From positions 42,776,769 through 42,840,768 of the forward strand of contig CM017558.1 of the NCBI GenBank assembly GCA_007844125.1: a stretch of 64,000 bases of DNA, written 5' to 3'. Made by a program: the position numbers and the translations under genes. The DNA is from Sinonovacula constricta (lineage: Eukaryota > Mollusca > Bivalvia > Cardiida > Solecurtidae). Positions 1-12,286 of this stretch are shown here, one piece after another; positions within the stretch are counted from its first letter, which is position 1; every line of letters begins with the position of its first letter. The notes under the pieces were generated by a model. That model was not told the origin of the DNA. It did not search any database and saw nothing but the letters and a program-made list of their open reading frames with translations.

Positions 1-1072
1 CAATTATGTAATTTCATATTATCATTTTTTTTTTCAGGTGTTATCTAAGAATGTTCAACTGCTTACTCAGTAAATATACCCTTCACACAGACAGAAGAAA
101 TATTGTGTGTATATGTTGGCATTTCAATAACAATAAAATAAGTTACATTCCAAATATATTTGATGGACACGAACAAATTTATTATTAAGGCCTCCTATTC
201 AATATAGTATCGTATATGTGGTACATAGTCTCCAATGTTTTGGTACGAAGTCTCTTGGTACGACGTCTCAGTGGTACAAAGTCTCCGTAATTAGATTTGA
301 AGTAGTATGCAGAATTGTAAAGGAGTATTGGGTCACTTGTAGGGTACTGATATGGCACATTAATGCTCAGCAATTATACTATTTTAAGGCTATATCTCTG
401 ACCACTGCTTCATCTCTATAGAGATCTAATTATAAATTACAATGAACTGTCGTAAAGAGCTAGAGATTATGTGCTTTTTTTGTACAGATTTATCATCTAA
501 ATGCAGGGGTGCATTCTATGAGATATTAAAGATAATCATTTTGCCCCCAAGCCTTACTAGATAGTATATTTCAGACCCACACCATCATTTATGGTCATTA
601 GATAGCAGTTTTCTTTTTATTATTACTTTGCTCAAATACTTAACATTGATACAATGTTCTATAAGTTTTATACTGATTAAACTTAAAAAGAAAAACTGTA
701 GATAGATTTTCATTTTGAGTCTTTGGATGCCGATAAAATGCAAGGGACAGTTATGTAAACGTTTTATTGCATAACGGTAATATTCATTGACCATACGAGC
801 ATACAAGCATACTTGCTATAGAATTAATGGCTTGTATAGAAATATAACAAATAGATACTTTTCCATGCATTTTTATTCACAATACTGTTTCAAATGTTGC
901 TCATATGGATGTGTTAATTTAAATAATCAAACATCATTATGAATCTTGCAAACGTTTATCCCTATTCTGCATGACCTTGAACTTATTATCCATTGATAAA
1001 CAGCCAAACATACTTTTAGCTGCAGTCTGCCAAAAAACTTAAAGCTGTAATTTCCTTGGTGTTTCTGTGCAG
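1..1072. other. AT-rich non-coding stretch
   Basis: No supported gene was seen here. The only local structure is a short run of four imperfect copies of a 15-16 bp motif (TGGTAC..AGTCTC) at about 219-286. The remaining open frames are short and have no coding character. Confidence 0.6.
219..286. repeat. Short imperfect tandem repeat, TGGTACRNRGTCTC-like
   Basis: Four near-copies of a 15-16 bp motif (TGGTACATAGTCTCC, TGGTACGAAGTCTCT, TGGTACGACGTCTCA, TGGTACAAAGTCTCC) lie almost end to end. It is a minor local duplication with no assigned function. Confidence 0.6.
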
Positions 1073-1304
1073 ACATGCCTCATTACACATCAACTTGACT
1101 GATGTTCAAACCTCTTCTGAGATCCTGCATAAATTAAAATCAAATGAAAATCAACAATCCAGCCTTATGTCCCCTAAGAGAAAAAAAACACAAAATGCTT
1201 CACTGCTGCCATTTGTTAGAAATTTTAGTCACCAACTTGTTGGTCCCACATTCTCAAGTCCTTTCCCCATAAACAACAATACAAGAAACAACATACTGGG
1301 TTAG
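1073..1304 (+). CDS. Possible terminal exon of an unidentified upstream gene
   Basis: An open frame follows a good acceptor (TTTCTGTGCAG) ending at 1072 and runs to a TAG at 1302-1304. It reads about 77 residues. The product is polar with a basic patch (SPKRKK) and ends with an asparagine-rich tail after FVRNFSHQLVGPTF. The composition looks like a disordered C-terminal exon more than random AT-rich DNA. No family was recognised and no clear AATAAA signal follows closely, so this may be a chance frame. It lies about 220 bp upstream of the HAUS5-like start on the same strand; an untranslated 5' exon of that gene is another possibility. Confidence 0.3.
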
Positions 1305-1524
1305 CAATGGTGTTTCTTATATGTGCTTCAAGTAAACACCATAATTGTTCTTGCATACAATATGGAAATACATTTGTACTTTGCAGTTAACAACTGTGTA
1401 ATTTATGTCCATTTCTTTAAAAAGTTGCGTGTTATAAGTAAGAACCCTTTTACATTAATGTTTTCATTATTTGTTTTAGATTTGTTGTTCCCAAGTGTGG
1501 TAGGTTGTGTGAGTAGCCAGCAGT

Positions 1525-1634
1525 ATGTCAGGAGAGGTGGACCTCCCTGCCAGGTTGCGTCACTGGGCCCTGGAGGAGATGCATTTCTTCCCACACACCG
1601 GACAGGCCCTTCCGTCCGTGGAGGACTTCAACAT
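1525..1634 (+). CDS. HAUS5: HAUS5-like exon 1 (start codon)
   Basis: The exon encodes MSGEVDLPARLRHWALEEM and then a segment ending SVEDFN. It corresponds to the HAUS5 N-terminus, where a tryptophan-containing short helix (WAVEEM in human, as I recall) precedes the conserved LCxGxxxxIW block. The ATG at 1525 is chosen because an in-frame TGA lies 15 bp upstream at 1510-1512. The exon ends in phase 2 before GTAAGA, and the split codon with exon 2 gives Met. An acceptor-like sequence (TTTTAG) ends near 1479, so an untranslated exon may lie further upstream. No TATA box or other promoter element was recognised. Confidence 0.8.
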
Positions 1635-1924
1635 GTAAGATACATGTACAGATTGTTAAAAACAAAATATTTTTTTCAGAATTGTTTATTCTTTTTCTAT
1701 GAGAACAGTAGATGCACTTGATTGGAAAGTGTGAAGTATTGGAGAACAATTGTAAGGAAGAGTTAAATCCAGAGAAAGATAAGTAAATTGTAATTTGATA
1801 AGGACGATAAAGCAATTGTCCTGGTAGTAGATTGTAGTTATATGTCCAGTCATGTTTATGTATGCTTTATTTGAAAAATATTTATAATGATTTTTTACAA
1901 ATTATTCAATCAACACCATAACCA

Positions 1925-2676
1925 AAATTTTATTGAACTATAATTGTGTTTACTATAAATATGGTTAAAACATAGCAACATTTTTATTGAGCTATAACTG
2001 TGTTTACTATAAGTATGGTTAAAACATAGCAACATTTTTATTGAACTATAACTGTGTTTACTATAAATATGGTTAAAACATAGCAACATTTTTATTGAAC
2101 TATAACTGTGTTTACTATAAATATGGTTAAAACATAGCAACATTTTTATTGAACTATAACTGTGTTTACTATAAATATGGTTAAAACATAGCAACATTTT
2201 TATTGAACTATAACTTTGTTTACTATAAATATGGTTAAAACATAGCAACATTTTTTTGAACTATAATTGTGTTTACTATAAATATGGTTGAAACATAGCA
2301 ACATTTTTATTGAACTATAATTGTGTTTACTATAAATATGGTTGAAACATAGCAACATTGTTATTGAACTATAATTGTGTTTAATGGTTAAAACATAGCA
2401 ACATTTTTATTGAACTATAATTGTGTTTATTATAAATATGGTTGAAACATAGCAACATTTTTACTGAACTATAATTGTGTTTACTATAAATATGGTTAAA
2501 ACATAGCAACATTTTTATTGAACTATAATTGTGTTTACTATAAATATGGTTAAAACATAGCAACATTGTTATTGAACTATAATTGTGTTTACTATAAATA
2601 TGGTTAAAACATAGCAACATTTTTATTGAACTATAATTGTGTTTACTATAAATATGGTTAAAACATAGCAACATTT
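1925..2676. repeat. 54-bp minisatellite in intron 1
   Basis: About 14 tandem copies of an AT-rich 54-bp unit (key segment AACATAGCAACATTTTTATT). One copy near 2376 has lost part of its unit. Because 54 is a multiple of three, the minus strand shows an open 18-residue repeat, which is a by-product of the period. Confidence 0.95.
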
Positions 2677-2763
2677 ATGCTCTTTATGTCTTAGAAAGTA
2701 CATGCTGTATCTCTAATCCAGAATACAATTCCTATACATGTATATTTATATCTTGTTGTCCAG

Positions 2764-2826
2764 GTTATGCCAAGGACCAACTGCTGCTATATGGAAATGG
2801 GTGATAACTCATGTACACTCAGCACA
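2764..2826 (+). CDS. HAUS5: HAUS5-like exon 2
   Basis: Reads LCQGPTAAIWKWVITHVHSA, the best conserved N-terminal HAUS5 block; the human counterpart has LCLGQG...IW followed by HVHSQ. It is preceded by a good acceptor (TGTTGTCCAG) and followed by the strong donor GTAAGT. Both boundaries are phase 2, so it joins exons 1 and 3 without a frame change. It lies 88 bp after the end of the 54-bp array. Confidence 0.9.
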
Positions 2827-3725
2827 GTAAGTTTTGTCTTTTGAAGAAATTTTAAGTCCTTGTGTCACGCCAATTTGATTTGATTTGCTTCTCATCTTTA
2901 TTTAAAGGTGGTATCAGACAGTTTGCCTATATCTAATACACGTACCAATATCTAACCACTGCTTTGGGGAGTTTGGTCATACTTTTTGCTTTAACCCATA
3001 CTTTTGTTTTGCATCATTATAAAGACCATTTCGAACACTAACTTTTTAGACAGTACTAAGTGCAAAAAATTACTCCAAATGTTCCGTTTTTCCAACTCTA
3101 TAAGTAGATTGATAGTGGTCCTGGCTGAAAATGGATATCGACGTCAAGTTGGGTTTCCCAGATGACTATAAAAGTACGCGGTCACATGGTTTCGTAAGTT
3201 TAAAAATAGTTATCTCTGCATCGTGGCTCGGATAGGAAACATCTGTTTGCAATGACAAGTAGGGATTTATTCTTGACTGGTCACACAGATCTTTGGCATC
3301 AATAAACAGCATTTTGCAAGACCTTTTCAGGTAACAATGACCTATTTGGCTATTTGAGAAAACAAATTCGGACCAAACTGGCGGATACCACTTTTAAGTT
3401 GCACAATGTGAGGAAGCATGTATGTATGTAGTTATCCTGCAGTTGTTTATGTAAGGACAGATGACCAATGGTTTGTTTCTTTTTCTAGTTTTAGTCATTA
3501 GAAATTGTCAAACAATTTATCTTTTCAGAGAGAATTATGGAAATATTCAACAAGATTTGTTTTTTGCCAGAACAAGACATTAAAGGTCCTTTGATGTTAG
3601 ACAAATTTCAAATCCTCTGTGATTTTAACTGGAAACATCTTAAGTTCTGTATCATGCACTGATATGATTGTGTTTTATTATCTTACTGGCATATAATCTG
3701 TTGGATTATTTGTTGTCTATTACAG
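2827..3725. other. Intron 2, non-repetitive
   Basis: About 900 bp of AT-rich intron with no large tandem array and no supported gene. It is one of the few non-repetitive introns in the first half of the gene. Confidence 0.6.
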
Positions 3726-3758
3726 GACTGTTAGAACAGTAAAGGGCAATCTTACAGT
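3726..3758 (+). CDS. HAUS5: HAUS5-like exon 3 (short)
   Basis: A 33-bp exon after the acceptor TCTATTACAG reads TVRTVKGNLTV, matching the HAUS5 TVKKIRGNLL block that directly follows HVHS in human. The donor is weak: GTGTATCC gives an exit in phase 2, which fits exon 4. Without splicing, a TGA follows within a few codons. The exon end and the downstream sequence resemble the unit of the adjoining 34-bp array, so the original donor context may have been altered when the array formed. Confidence 0.7.
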
Positions 3759-3774
3759 GTATCCTTGATAAAAT

Positions 3775-6700
3775 GTACACAAAATCTGGCTATCTTACTG
3801 TGCTATATATATTTACACAATCTGGCTATCTTACTGTGCTATATATACACAAAATCTGGCTATCTTACTGTGCTATATGTACACAATCTGGCTATCTTAC
3901 TGTGCTATATATGTACACAATCTGGCTATCTTACTGTGCTATATATGTACACAATCTGGCTATCTTACTGTGCTATATATGTACACAATCTGACTTTCTT
4001 ACTGTGCTATATATACACAATCTGACTATCTTACTGTGCTATATATGTACACAATCAGGCTATCTTACTGTGCTATATATGTACATAATCTGACTATCTT
4101 ACTGTGCTATATATGTACACAATCTGGCTATCTTACTGTGCTATATATGTACACAATCTGACTATCTTACTGTGCTATATATGTACACAATCTGGCTATC
4201 TTACTGTGCTATATATGCACACAATCTGGCTATCTTACTGTGCTATATATGTACACAATCTGGCTATCTTACTGTGCTATATATGCACAAAATCTGGCTT
4301 TCTTACTGTGCTATATATGTACACAATCTGGCTATCTTACTGTGCTATATATGCACAAAATCTGGCTTTCTTACTGTGCTATATATGTACACAATCTGGC
4401 TATCTAACTGTGCTATATATGTACACAATCTGGCTATCTTACTGTGCTATATACGCACAAAATCTAGTTGTCTTACTGTGCTATATATGTACACAATCTG
4501 GCTATCTTATTGTGCTATATATGTACACAATCTGGCTATCTTACTGTGCTATATATGTACACAATCTGGCTATCTTACTGTGCTATATATGTACACAATC
4601 TGGCTTTCTTACTGTGCTATATATGTACACAATCTGGCTATCTTACTGTGCTATATACGCACAAAATCTAGTTGTCTTACTGTGCTATATATGTACACAA
4701 TCTGGCTATCTGACTGTGCTATATATGTACACAATCTGGCTATCTTACTGTGCTATATATGTACACAATCTGGCTATCTGACTGTGCTATATATGTACAC
4801 AATCTGGCTATCTGACTGTGCTATATATGTACACAATCTGGCTATCTTACTGTGCTATATATGTACACAATCTGGCTATCTTACTGTGCTATATATGTAC
4901 ACAATCTGGCTATCTGACTGTGCTATATATGTACACAATCTGGCTATCTTACTGTGCTATATATGTACACAATCTGGCTATCTGACTGTGCTATATATGT
5001 ACACAATCTGGCTATCTTACTGTGCTATATATGTACACAATCTGGCTATCTGACTGTGCTATATATGTACACAATCTGGCTATCTGACTGTGCTATATAT
5101 GTACACAATCTGGCTATCTTACTGTGCTATATATGTACACAATCTGGCTATCTTACTGTGCTATATATGTACACAATCTGGCTATCTTACTGTGCTATAT
5201 ATGTACACAATCTGGCTATCTGACTGTGCTATATATTTACACAATCTGGCTATCTTACTGTGCTATATACGCACAAAATCTAGTTGTCTTACTGTGCTAT
5301 ATATGTACACAATCTGGCTATCTTACTGTGCTATATATGTACACAATCTGGCTATCTGACTGTGCTATATATGTACACAATCTGGCTATCTTACTGTGCT
5401 ATATATGTACACAATCTGGCTATCTGACTGTGCTATATATGTACACAATCTGGCTATCTTACTGTGCTATATATGCACAAAATCTGTCTATCTGACTGTG
5501 CTATATATGTACACAATCTGACTTTCTTACTGTGCTATATGTACACAATCTGGCTATCTTACTGTGCTATATATGCACAAAATCTGGCTTTCTTACTGTG
5601 CTATATATGTACACAATCTGGCTATCTTACTGTGCTATATATGCACAAAATCTGGCTTTCTTACTGTGCTATATATGTACACAATCTGGCTATCTAACTG
5701 TGCTATATATGTACACAATCTGGCTATCTTACTGTGCTATATATGTACACAATCTGGCTATCTGACTGTGCTATATATGTACACAATCTGACTTTCTTAC
5801 TGTGCTATATGTACACAATCTGGCTATCTTACTGTGCTATATATGTACACAATCTGACTTTCTTACTGTGCTATATGTACACAATCTGGCTATCTGACTG
5901 TGCTATATATGTACACAATCTGACTTTCTTACTGTGCTATATGTACACAATCTGGCTATCTTACTGTGCTATATATGCACAAAATCTGGCTTTCTTACTG
6001 TGCTATATATGTACACAATCTGGCTATCTTACTGTGCTATATATGCACAAAATCTGGCTTTCTTACTGTGCTATATATGTACACAATCTGGCTATCTAAC
6101 TGTGCTATATATGTACACAATCTGGCTATCTTACTGTGCTATATACGCACAAAATCTAGTTGTCTTACTGTGCTATATATGTACACAATCTGGCTATCTT
6201 ACTGTGCTATATATGTACACAATCTGGCTATCTTACTGTGCTATATATTTACACAATCTGGCTATCTTACTGTGCTATATACGCACAAAATCTAGTTGTC
6301 TTACTGTGCTATATATTTACACAATCTGGCTATCTTACTGTGCTATATACGCACAAAATCTAGTTGTCTTACTGTGCTATATATGTACACAATCTGGCTA
6401 TCTTACTGTGCTATATATTTACACAATCTGTCTATCTTACTGTGCTATATATGTGCACAATCTGACTATCTTACTGTGCTATATATGCACAAAATCTGGC
6501 TTTCTTACTGTGCTATATATGTACACAATCTGGCTATCTAACTGTGCTATATATGTACACAATCTGGCTATCTTACTGTGCTATATATGTACACAATCTG
6601 GCTATCTTACTGTGCTATATATGCACAAAATCTGGCTATCTTACTGTGCTATATATGTACACAATCTGGCTATCTTACTGTGCTATATATGCACACAATC

Positions 6701-8035
6701 TGGCTTTCTTACTGTGCTATATATGTACACAATCTGGCTATCTAACTGTGCTATATATGTACACAATCTGGCTATCTTACTGTGCTATATATGTACACAA
6801 TCTGGCTATCTTACTGTGCTATATATGCACAAAATCTGGCTATCTTACTGTGCTATATATGTACACAATCTGGCTATCTTACTGTGCTATATACGCACAA
6901 AATCTAGTTGTCTTACTGTGCTATATATGTACACAATCTGGCTATCTTACTGTGCTATATATGTACACAATCTGGCTATCTAACTGTGCTATATATGTAC
7001 ACAATCTGGCTATCTTACTATGCTATATATGTACACAATCTGGCTATCTGACTGTGCTATATATTTACACAATCTGGCTATCTGACTGTGCTATATATGT
7101 ACACAATCTGGCTATCTTACTGTGCTATATATGCACAAAATCTGGCTTTCTTACTGTGCTATATATGTACACAATCTGGCTATCTAACTGTGCTATATAT
7201 GTACACAATCTGGCTATCTTACTGTGCTATATATGTACACAATCTGGCTATCTTACTGTGCTATATATGCACAAAATCTGGCTTTCTTACTGTGCTATAT
7301 ATGTACACAATCTGGCTATCTAACTGTGCTATATACGCACAAAATCTAGTTGTCTTACTGTGCTATATATGTACACAATCTGTCTATCTTACTGTGCTAT
7401 ATATGCACAAAATCTGGCTTTCTTACTGTGCTATATATGTACACAATCTGGCTATCTTACTGTGCTATATACGCACAAAATCTAGTTGTCTTACTGTGCT
7501 ATGTATTTACACAATCTGGCTATCTTACTGTGCTATATATGCACAAAATCTGGCTTTCTTACTGTGCTATATATGTACACAATCTGGCTATCTTACTGTG
7601 CTATATATGCACAAAATCTGGCTATCTTACTGTGCTATATATGTACACAATCTGGCTATCTTACTGTGCTATATATGTACACAATCTGGCTATCTAACTG
7701 TGCTATATATGTACACAATCTGGCTATCTTACTGTGCTATATACGCACAAAATCTAGTTGTCTTACTGTGCTATGTATTTACACAATCTGGCTATCTTAC
7801 TGTGCTATATATGCACACAATCTGGCTTTCTTACTGTGCTATATATGTACACAATCTGGCTATCTAACTGTGCTATATATGTACACAATCTGGCTATCTT
7901 ACTGTGCTATATATGCACAAAATCTGGCTATCTTACTGTGCTATATATGTACAAAATCTGGCTATCTTACTGTGCTATATACGCACAAAATCTAGTTGTC
8001 TTACTGTGCTCGAGGCATACACAAAATCTGGCTTT
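3775..8035. repeat. 34-bp minisatellite, about 124 copies, next to exon 3
   Basis: The unit is about GGCTATCTTACTGTGCTATA plus TATGTACACAATCT, 34 bp. Variant units recur, for example CGCACAAAATCTAGTTGTC and CTATCTGACTG, showing that blocks of several units were copied. Because 34 is not a multiple of three, all three plus frames translate the same 34-residue cycle, which gives many overlapping open frames without evidence of coding. The unit resembles the 3' end of exon 3 with its donor region: GGC.ATCTTAC.GTG is shared, and ATGTACACAAAATCT follows the exon. Confidence 0.95.
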
Positions 8036-8039
8036 CTAA

Positions 8040-8745
8040 CTGTTCTTTTATATATGCACATGATCTGTTTTTCTTACTTTACACCATAAGAAGCATAAAG
8101 ACAAGAAAATACAACTGTTATCAATTTACAGATCAATCAGCAATAGAGTTTTGCTTTAAGAAAAAGAAAATCTTGATGACATGGTCAGCATTGATCCATA
8201 ACAATAGAACTTCTAATGAAAAAGAAAAATAATTGTTGTTTTAAAGTAACAAAAATTTACTTCAGAGGCTCAAAAATTATAATTACTTAATGTTCATGTG
8301 CTTGTAGAAAGAACAACTTTTAGGAAACAGGAACCAAGTAGGATCGACTATAAAGCAATTTTTGCACTTGCACTGACTTATCATTTTCCTTTTCATTTTA
8401 GCAGTGAAAACTTGTACACATTTAAGCATCATTGTGCACAAAGGGAAATAACAACTAAATGGTTACACTTCACTAATTAATATGAAAGGGCAGTATCCAC
8501 TGTAAAACTTATAGTTACAGTTTTATAAATAAAGCTGAGGGCATTACATAGGAGCATTCAAAATTTTAAGACTGATAAGTTGAAAACTAATTTTAAGTAA
8601 AAGAAAGTTTAAGTATTATTGTTTCTTCTTTTTCTTACCTCTTGTTCCTGAGTCTTGAAAACAAATTGACATTCTCAAAAACATGTAAAAAAACAACAAC
8701 AACAAACAAGCTGTAAACACACTTCAGTCCTTAAGCACACATCAG
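8040..8745. other. Intron 3, distal non-repetitive part
   Basis: Unique AT-rich sequence between the 34-bp array and exon 4. Short open frames at 7996-8232 and 8298-8480 have no coding features and are not supported as genes. Confidence 0.6.
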
Positions 8746-8933
8746 CAAAAGCAAGACAGCTAGTGAGACCAACCCCTCTACCAGCAGTGTCAAAGGCGGG
8801 CAACAGGATGCTGACAAAACCAAGCTGCTGGAGCAGAGAACGTCACTGTCGCAGGAAATCACATCAACCCTTCGGGACATCGGTCATCTGCAGACAGACG
8901 TGGATAGAATAGTCTCAGAGATAGGACAAACTG
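8746..8933 (+). CDS. HAUS5: HAUS5-like exon 4 (coiled coil)
   Basis: Encodes a polar linker (KSKTASETNPSTSSVKGG) followed by a predicted coiled-coil segment, KLLEQRTSLSQEITSTLRDI and then HLQTDVDRIVSEIGQT. This fits the human segment of repeated Leu/Glu heptads after the RGNLL block. The acceptor is CACATCAG and the donor GTGAGG. The exon enters with one base completing a phase-2 codon and leaves in phase 1. The linker appears specific to this lineage. Confidence 0.85.
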
Positions 8934-9164
8934 GTGAGGGGTTTTGTCTGGAAAATTATTTTTATGGTTAGTTGTAGAATTGATAGTTTTAGGACAGCAT
9001 GTTTGAAAGTACATTATTACAAATAAGTAAAACCACTTATAAGTTGTACATGCTCTTAGTTCTGGGAATTACATTCACAGAGAATCTGATACAAGTTGTC
9101 ATTTAATGTAGAGCTGCAACTCTTATTGAAGAGTTTCAAAATTGGGCTTAAAATGCTTCAAAAC

Positions 9165-9472
9165 TGGTAGTTGGGGGTTCCTGGTATAGGCATGCAACTG
9201 GGAGTTGGGGGTTCCTGGTATAGGCATGCAACTGGGAGTTGGGGGGTTCCTGGTATAGGCATGCAACTGGGAGTTGGGGGGTTCCTGGTATAGGCATGCA
9301 ACTGGGAGTTGGGGGTTCCTGGTATAGGCATGCAACTGGGAGTTGGGGGTTCCTGGTATAGGCATGCAACTGGGAGTTGGGGGGTCCTGGTATAGGCATG
9401 CAACTGGGAGTTGGGGGTTCCTGGTATAGGCATGCAACTGGGAGTTGGGGGTTCCTGGTATAGGCATGCATT
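9165..9472. repeat. 34-35 bp G-rich minisatellite in intron 4
   Basis: About nine copies of a unit containing GGCATGCAACTGGGAGTTGG and GGGTTCCTGGTATA. Copies differ mainly in the length of the G run (five or six). It has strong G/C strand asymmetry. The minus-strand open frames it creates are artefacts of the period. Confidence 0.95.
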
Positions 9473-9479
9473 TTCAACT

Positions 9480-10985
9480 TTTTGTCCTCCTGCTTTTACA
9501 CTTTGACAATTCTTTATCCAGCATTGTACCAAATTAAAAAGGAAATGTGTAGTTATTTTTATTTTGTAAAAAAAATTTATTTGTATTATTTGTTCTAAAG
9601 TTGATTGCAAATTCATAGCCTAGTATGTGAAAAGATTAAAAACTTTAAAACCATGTGGTGAAATTATTTTATATTTGCAGCATCAACCAATATACTTACA
9701 GAACATTTTGGGCAACTCAAAAATAAATCGTTTGGCTATCAATAGCTCTTTGATTTTTTAATAAAGCACAGTAAGATGGTAAAATGGGAAACTCAGTCTT
9801 AAACATTTTAGGTTTGTAAGCAATTTATTAAATATTTGGGATAGTTTGGGTCAAACCAATCAAGTAACATGTTTGGATGGTTTATCTAATGCTATAATTT
9901 GTTTCCGAATGATGCTCAAACACTTCTCCTAATGATGATATAGTTTAATATGTGGAGTTTTCTTATTTCTGAAAAACAGACACCTTCAGTACCGATTTTA
10001 GAAGAAAAAAAATCAAAACTTGGATGGAGAATTTTCTTAAAATTTGGCATGCATGTATACATTTAAGTATACAACCCATCAGTTGTGTTAATTTTTAATT
10101 TCTGCATATTTTCTATTACACTTGCTTTACATTAATACAAACATTGATGAAACAAGTTCAGGAAAACTAATAGTAACGAGCCTATGGCAAGCATGCTATC
10201 AATTTTCCAGGATGAGTTTTATCAATGTTTGTGTTAAATGACAGTGTAACATTCCTTTTAATACATGATTTTAGTTGCCTATATACAATTTTACAAAATG
10301 TTAATAACAATACTTGGTGAAATAGTTATATGAGCAATCTGCATTATGACGACGTCAATGACGTCATCAGTCAAAAAAGCTGTACTACACTTGTGTAACA
10401 TAACAAAATATGTCATGGGTGTATTGAATGAAAAAAAAGAGGAATTGCAGAAATCCTTAGCCGAATTCTCACTAGATGACTATCCACTTGTCTTAAACTT
10501 CGAGTCTGAAGAAATTTTCATGCAAGACTTTTGAAATAGATAAAGTATAAGATGAAGGTACTAGAGTAAGCAGGTTTGATTCAAGGTCGCAGTGTATCTA
10601 AGAAAGACAAAAATTTTTTTAGTAACATTCAGGCAGATATAATGGTCAGTCTAACACAGCTGGGCTGGGTCTCAGGATAATGTGTGTGTGTGTCCAAGTG
10701 TTAATGGTATGATATTGAAGTCAACACTATATCTGCTGCAGTTGAAAAATAAACACCATTTCCAGATAACAAACTTACTATGTAGTATCTGAAAAATTTG
10801 CCAAACAAGTTTAAATCCAAACTTCAATTACATTAATATGTATTCCTTACTATGAAAGTGTACTTTATACTTGTTTTAATGCATACGTTTTTAGACTAAA
10901 AAGTAAGTCACTCTTTATGGTCATTTAAACTAGACAATGTTTAGAGTAATTCAGACAGGTGTTGTTATGCTTCTGTACTGAACAG
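9480..10985. other. Intron 4, distal part
   Basis: Unique AT-rich sequence. An open frame at 10346-10534 (62 codons, ending SEEIFMQDF) contains acidic, coding-like residues but has no neighbours or splice context that I can support. A degenerate SINE tail is at about 10570-10770. Confidence 0.5.
10570..10770 (+). mobile_element. Degenerate tRNA-SINE fragment (tail)
   Basis: Segments such as CTGGGTCTCAGGATAATGTG, CACTATATCTGCTGCAGTTG and CATTTCCAGATAAC match the tail of the SINEs at 11436 and 15353 (GGTGTCAGGATAATGTG, CACTATATCTGCTTCAAGTG, TCTCCAGATAAC). The tRNA-like head is not clear. A (GT)n run interrupts the tail. Confidence 0.6.
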
Positions 10986-11144
10986 ACCAAGAGTATGAGG
11001 TTCAACTGAGTGGTATGCTGAATGTACGCGTAAGGCAGCACTGCTACAGGCCTTCTCCAGCAAGACGGGTGAGATGTCCGCCCAGTATGGACAGTATACC
11101 AACAACATCCAGGGCCTGGTGGAGGGGGTCAAACAGTCTGCACA
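10986..11144 (+). CDS. HAUS5: HAUS5-like exon 5, with a probable frame problem
   Basis: The main frame reads TEWYAECTRKAALLQAFSSK and continues GEMSAQYGQYTNNIQGLVEG, a coiled-coil segment that fits the human QDTQRRALLLRAQAGAM region. The best acceptor (CTGTACTGAACAG, ending 10985) opens a different frame, DQEYEVQ, which also looks like HAUS5 coding sequence and joins exon 4 correctly. One base appears to be missing near 11005 between the two. The alternative is a weaker acceptor, TATGAG, ending 10999 (exon 11000-11144), which keeps phase with exon 4 but drops DQEYE. The donor is CA|GTGAGT, phase 2. Confidence 0.8.
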
Positions 11145-11435
11145 GTGAGTTATACAGAGTTATGTAAATGCCTTTGTACATGATGACTCATATCTGTTGA
11201 ATGAATGAAGGACATTAATTTTGTATTATTGTCCAATACAATCAGTAATTCTTGATATGTTTGCACCTATTCAGGTAGGAGCATACTAGGTAGTACACTA
11301 GGAAGAACAATGGCTCCTGGTACATGTACATGGGGCTTCATGGACAAACAGTGAAATAACAAAGTCAAGAAATAGCAGTGGTTTAGTTTCTTTGCTTAGC
11401 CTAAAGCAAATATTGGGAAAGTTAAACCACAGGTC

Positions 11436-11745
11436 ACCAGACCTGGTATCGCAATTGGTAGAGTGTCGGCTCTAGGTACGGGAGGCCCTGGGTTTGAACC
11501 CAGGCTGCAACATACCAAAGTTGTGAAAAATGGTATAGTTCCTTTCTAAAGCTTAAGCAAATATGAGGGTAGTCCCATGACTGGTTGGCTCGGTGTCGGG
11601 ATAAGGTGGGTGTAGTATCATGCCAGGTGCTCCCGGCATGCTATACACAGTGAAGGCAGGACTATATCTGCTTCAAGTGGACCCTGTCTCCAGATAACTG
11701 AGATACTCTTGGTGGGATGATCAACCCAATAAACTAAAATAAACC
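11436..11745 (+). mobile_element. tRNA-derived SINE, full length
   Basis: The head contains RNA polymerase III promoter-like boxes: A box TGGTAGAGTGTCGG near 11457 and B box GGGTTTGAACCC near 11491. A family-specific body follows (TGGCTCGGTGTCGGGATAAG, GGCATGCTATACACAGTGAA, CTATATCTGCTTCAAGTG) and it ends in CCAATAAACTAAAATAAA. The same body is present at 15353, so it is a dispersed family. It is not a functional tRNA gene because the cloverleaf is incomplete. Confidence 0.8.
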
Positions 11746-11756
11746 ACAGGTCAGAA

Positions 11757-11860
11757 TAAAGTGTCAGGGTGTGGTATGAAGCCAGGTGTTCATGGTAGGC
11801 TGTTCCCAATCGAGAGCTACTTCAAGGGGACAACCTACTGGATCGCTGAGTGTGGGTGTT
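11757..11860 (+). mobile_element. Possible second SINE tail fragment
   Basis: GGTGTGGTATGAAGCCAGGTG, GTTCCCAATCGAGAGCTACTT and CTGGATCGCTGAG loosely follow the body of the adjacent SINE. It may be an older partial duplicate. The support is weak. Confidence 0.3.
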
Positions 11861-12003
11861 AAAAATTTAACAAACTGTTTGGTTACAGGACTATTTACCA
11901 TGTTGCTCTCTTGTACTGATTTAATGTAAGTTAGACTGATAATGTTATACAGTCCTTCCTGAAAAATAGAAAATTCACCCATATAGAAAGAAAATTAATT
12001 GAT

Positions 12004-12283
12004 TGATGATGGTGATCATGGAGATGCTGTAGATAGAAATGAAGATGATGATGTTCTTGATGAAAAAGAAAATGCTGATGTTCTTATGATGCTGATGATA
12101 TTCATGATGATGATGTGATGATGATCATGATAATAATGATGATGATGTTAATGATGTAATGGTGATGATAATGATGTTTGTGATGATGATAATTATGATG
12201 ATGAAAATAATGATGTGATGATAATTATGATGATGATGATGTTTTTGCTAAGTATGATGATAATTTGGATGATGATAATATTG
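12004..12283. repeat. Imperfect (GAT)n/(ATG)n microsatellite
   Basis: A roughly 280-bp run rich in GATGATGATAATGATG triplets with frequent interruptions. It lies directly upstream of exon 6 and forms the end of intron 5, so the usual polypyrimidine tract is largely replaced by GAT triplets. Confidence 0.9.
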
Positions 12284-12286
12284 CAG

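Noticed and set aside
1910..2674. Minus-strand repeat frames with an 18-residue unit
   Set aside because: Product of the 54-bp period in intron 1.
3765..8089. Many plus-strand open frames with a 34-residue Tyr/Cys/Leu repeat
   Set aside because: The 34-bp period makes all three frames equivalent, and the frames begin and end at random unit variants.
10346..10534. Small gene of 62 codons
   Set aside because: It has some acidic, coding-like sequence but no splice sites, neighbours or recognised family.
11456..11510. Functional tRNA gene
   Set aside because: A and B boxes are present but the cloverleaf stems do not pair well and the sequence continues into a repeated SINE body; the same applies at 15370, 32090 and 35205.
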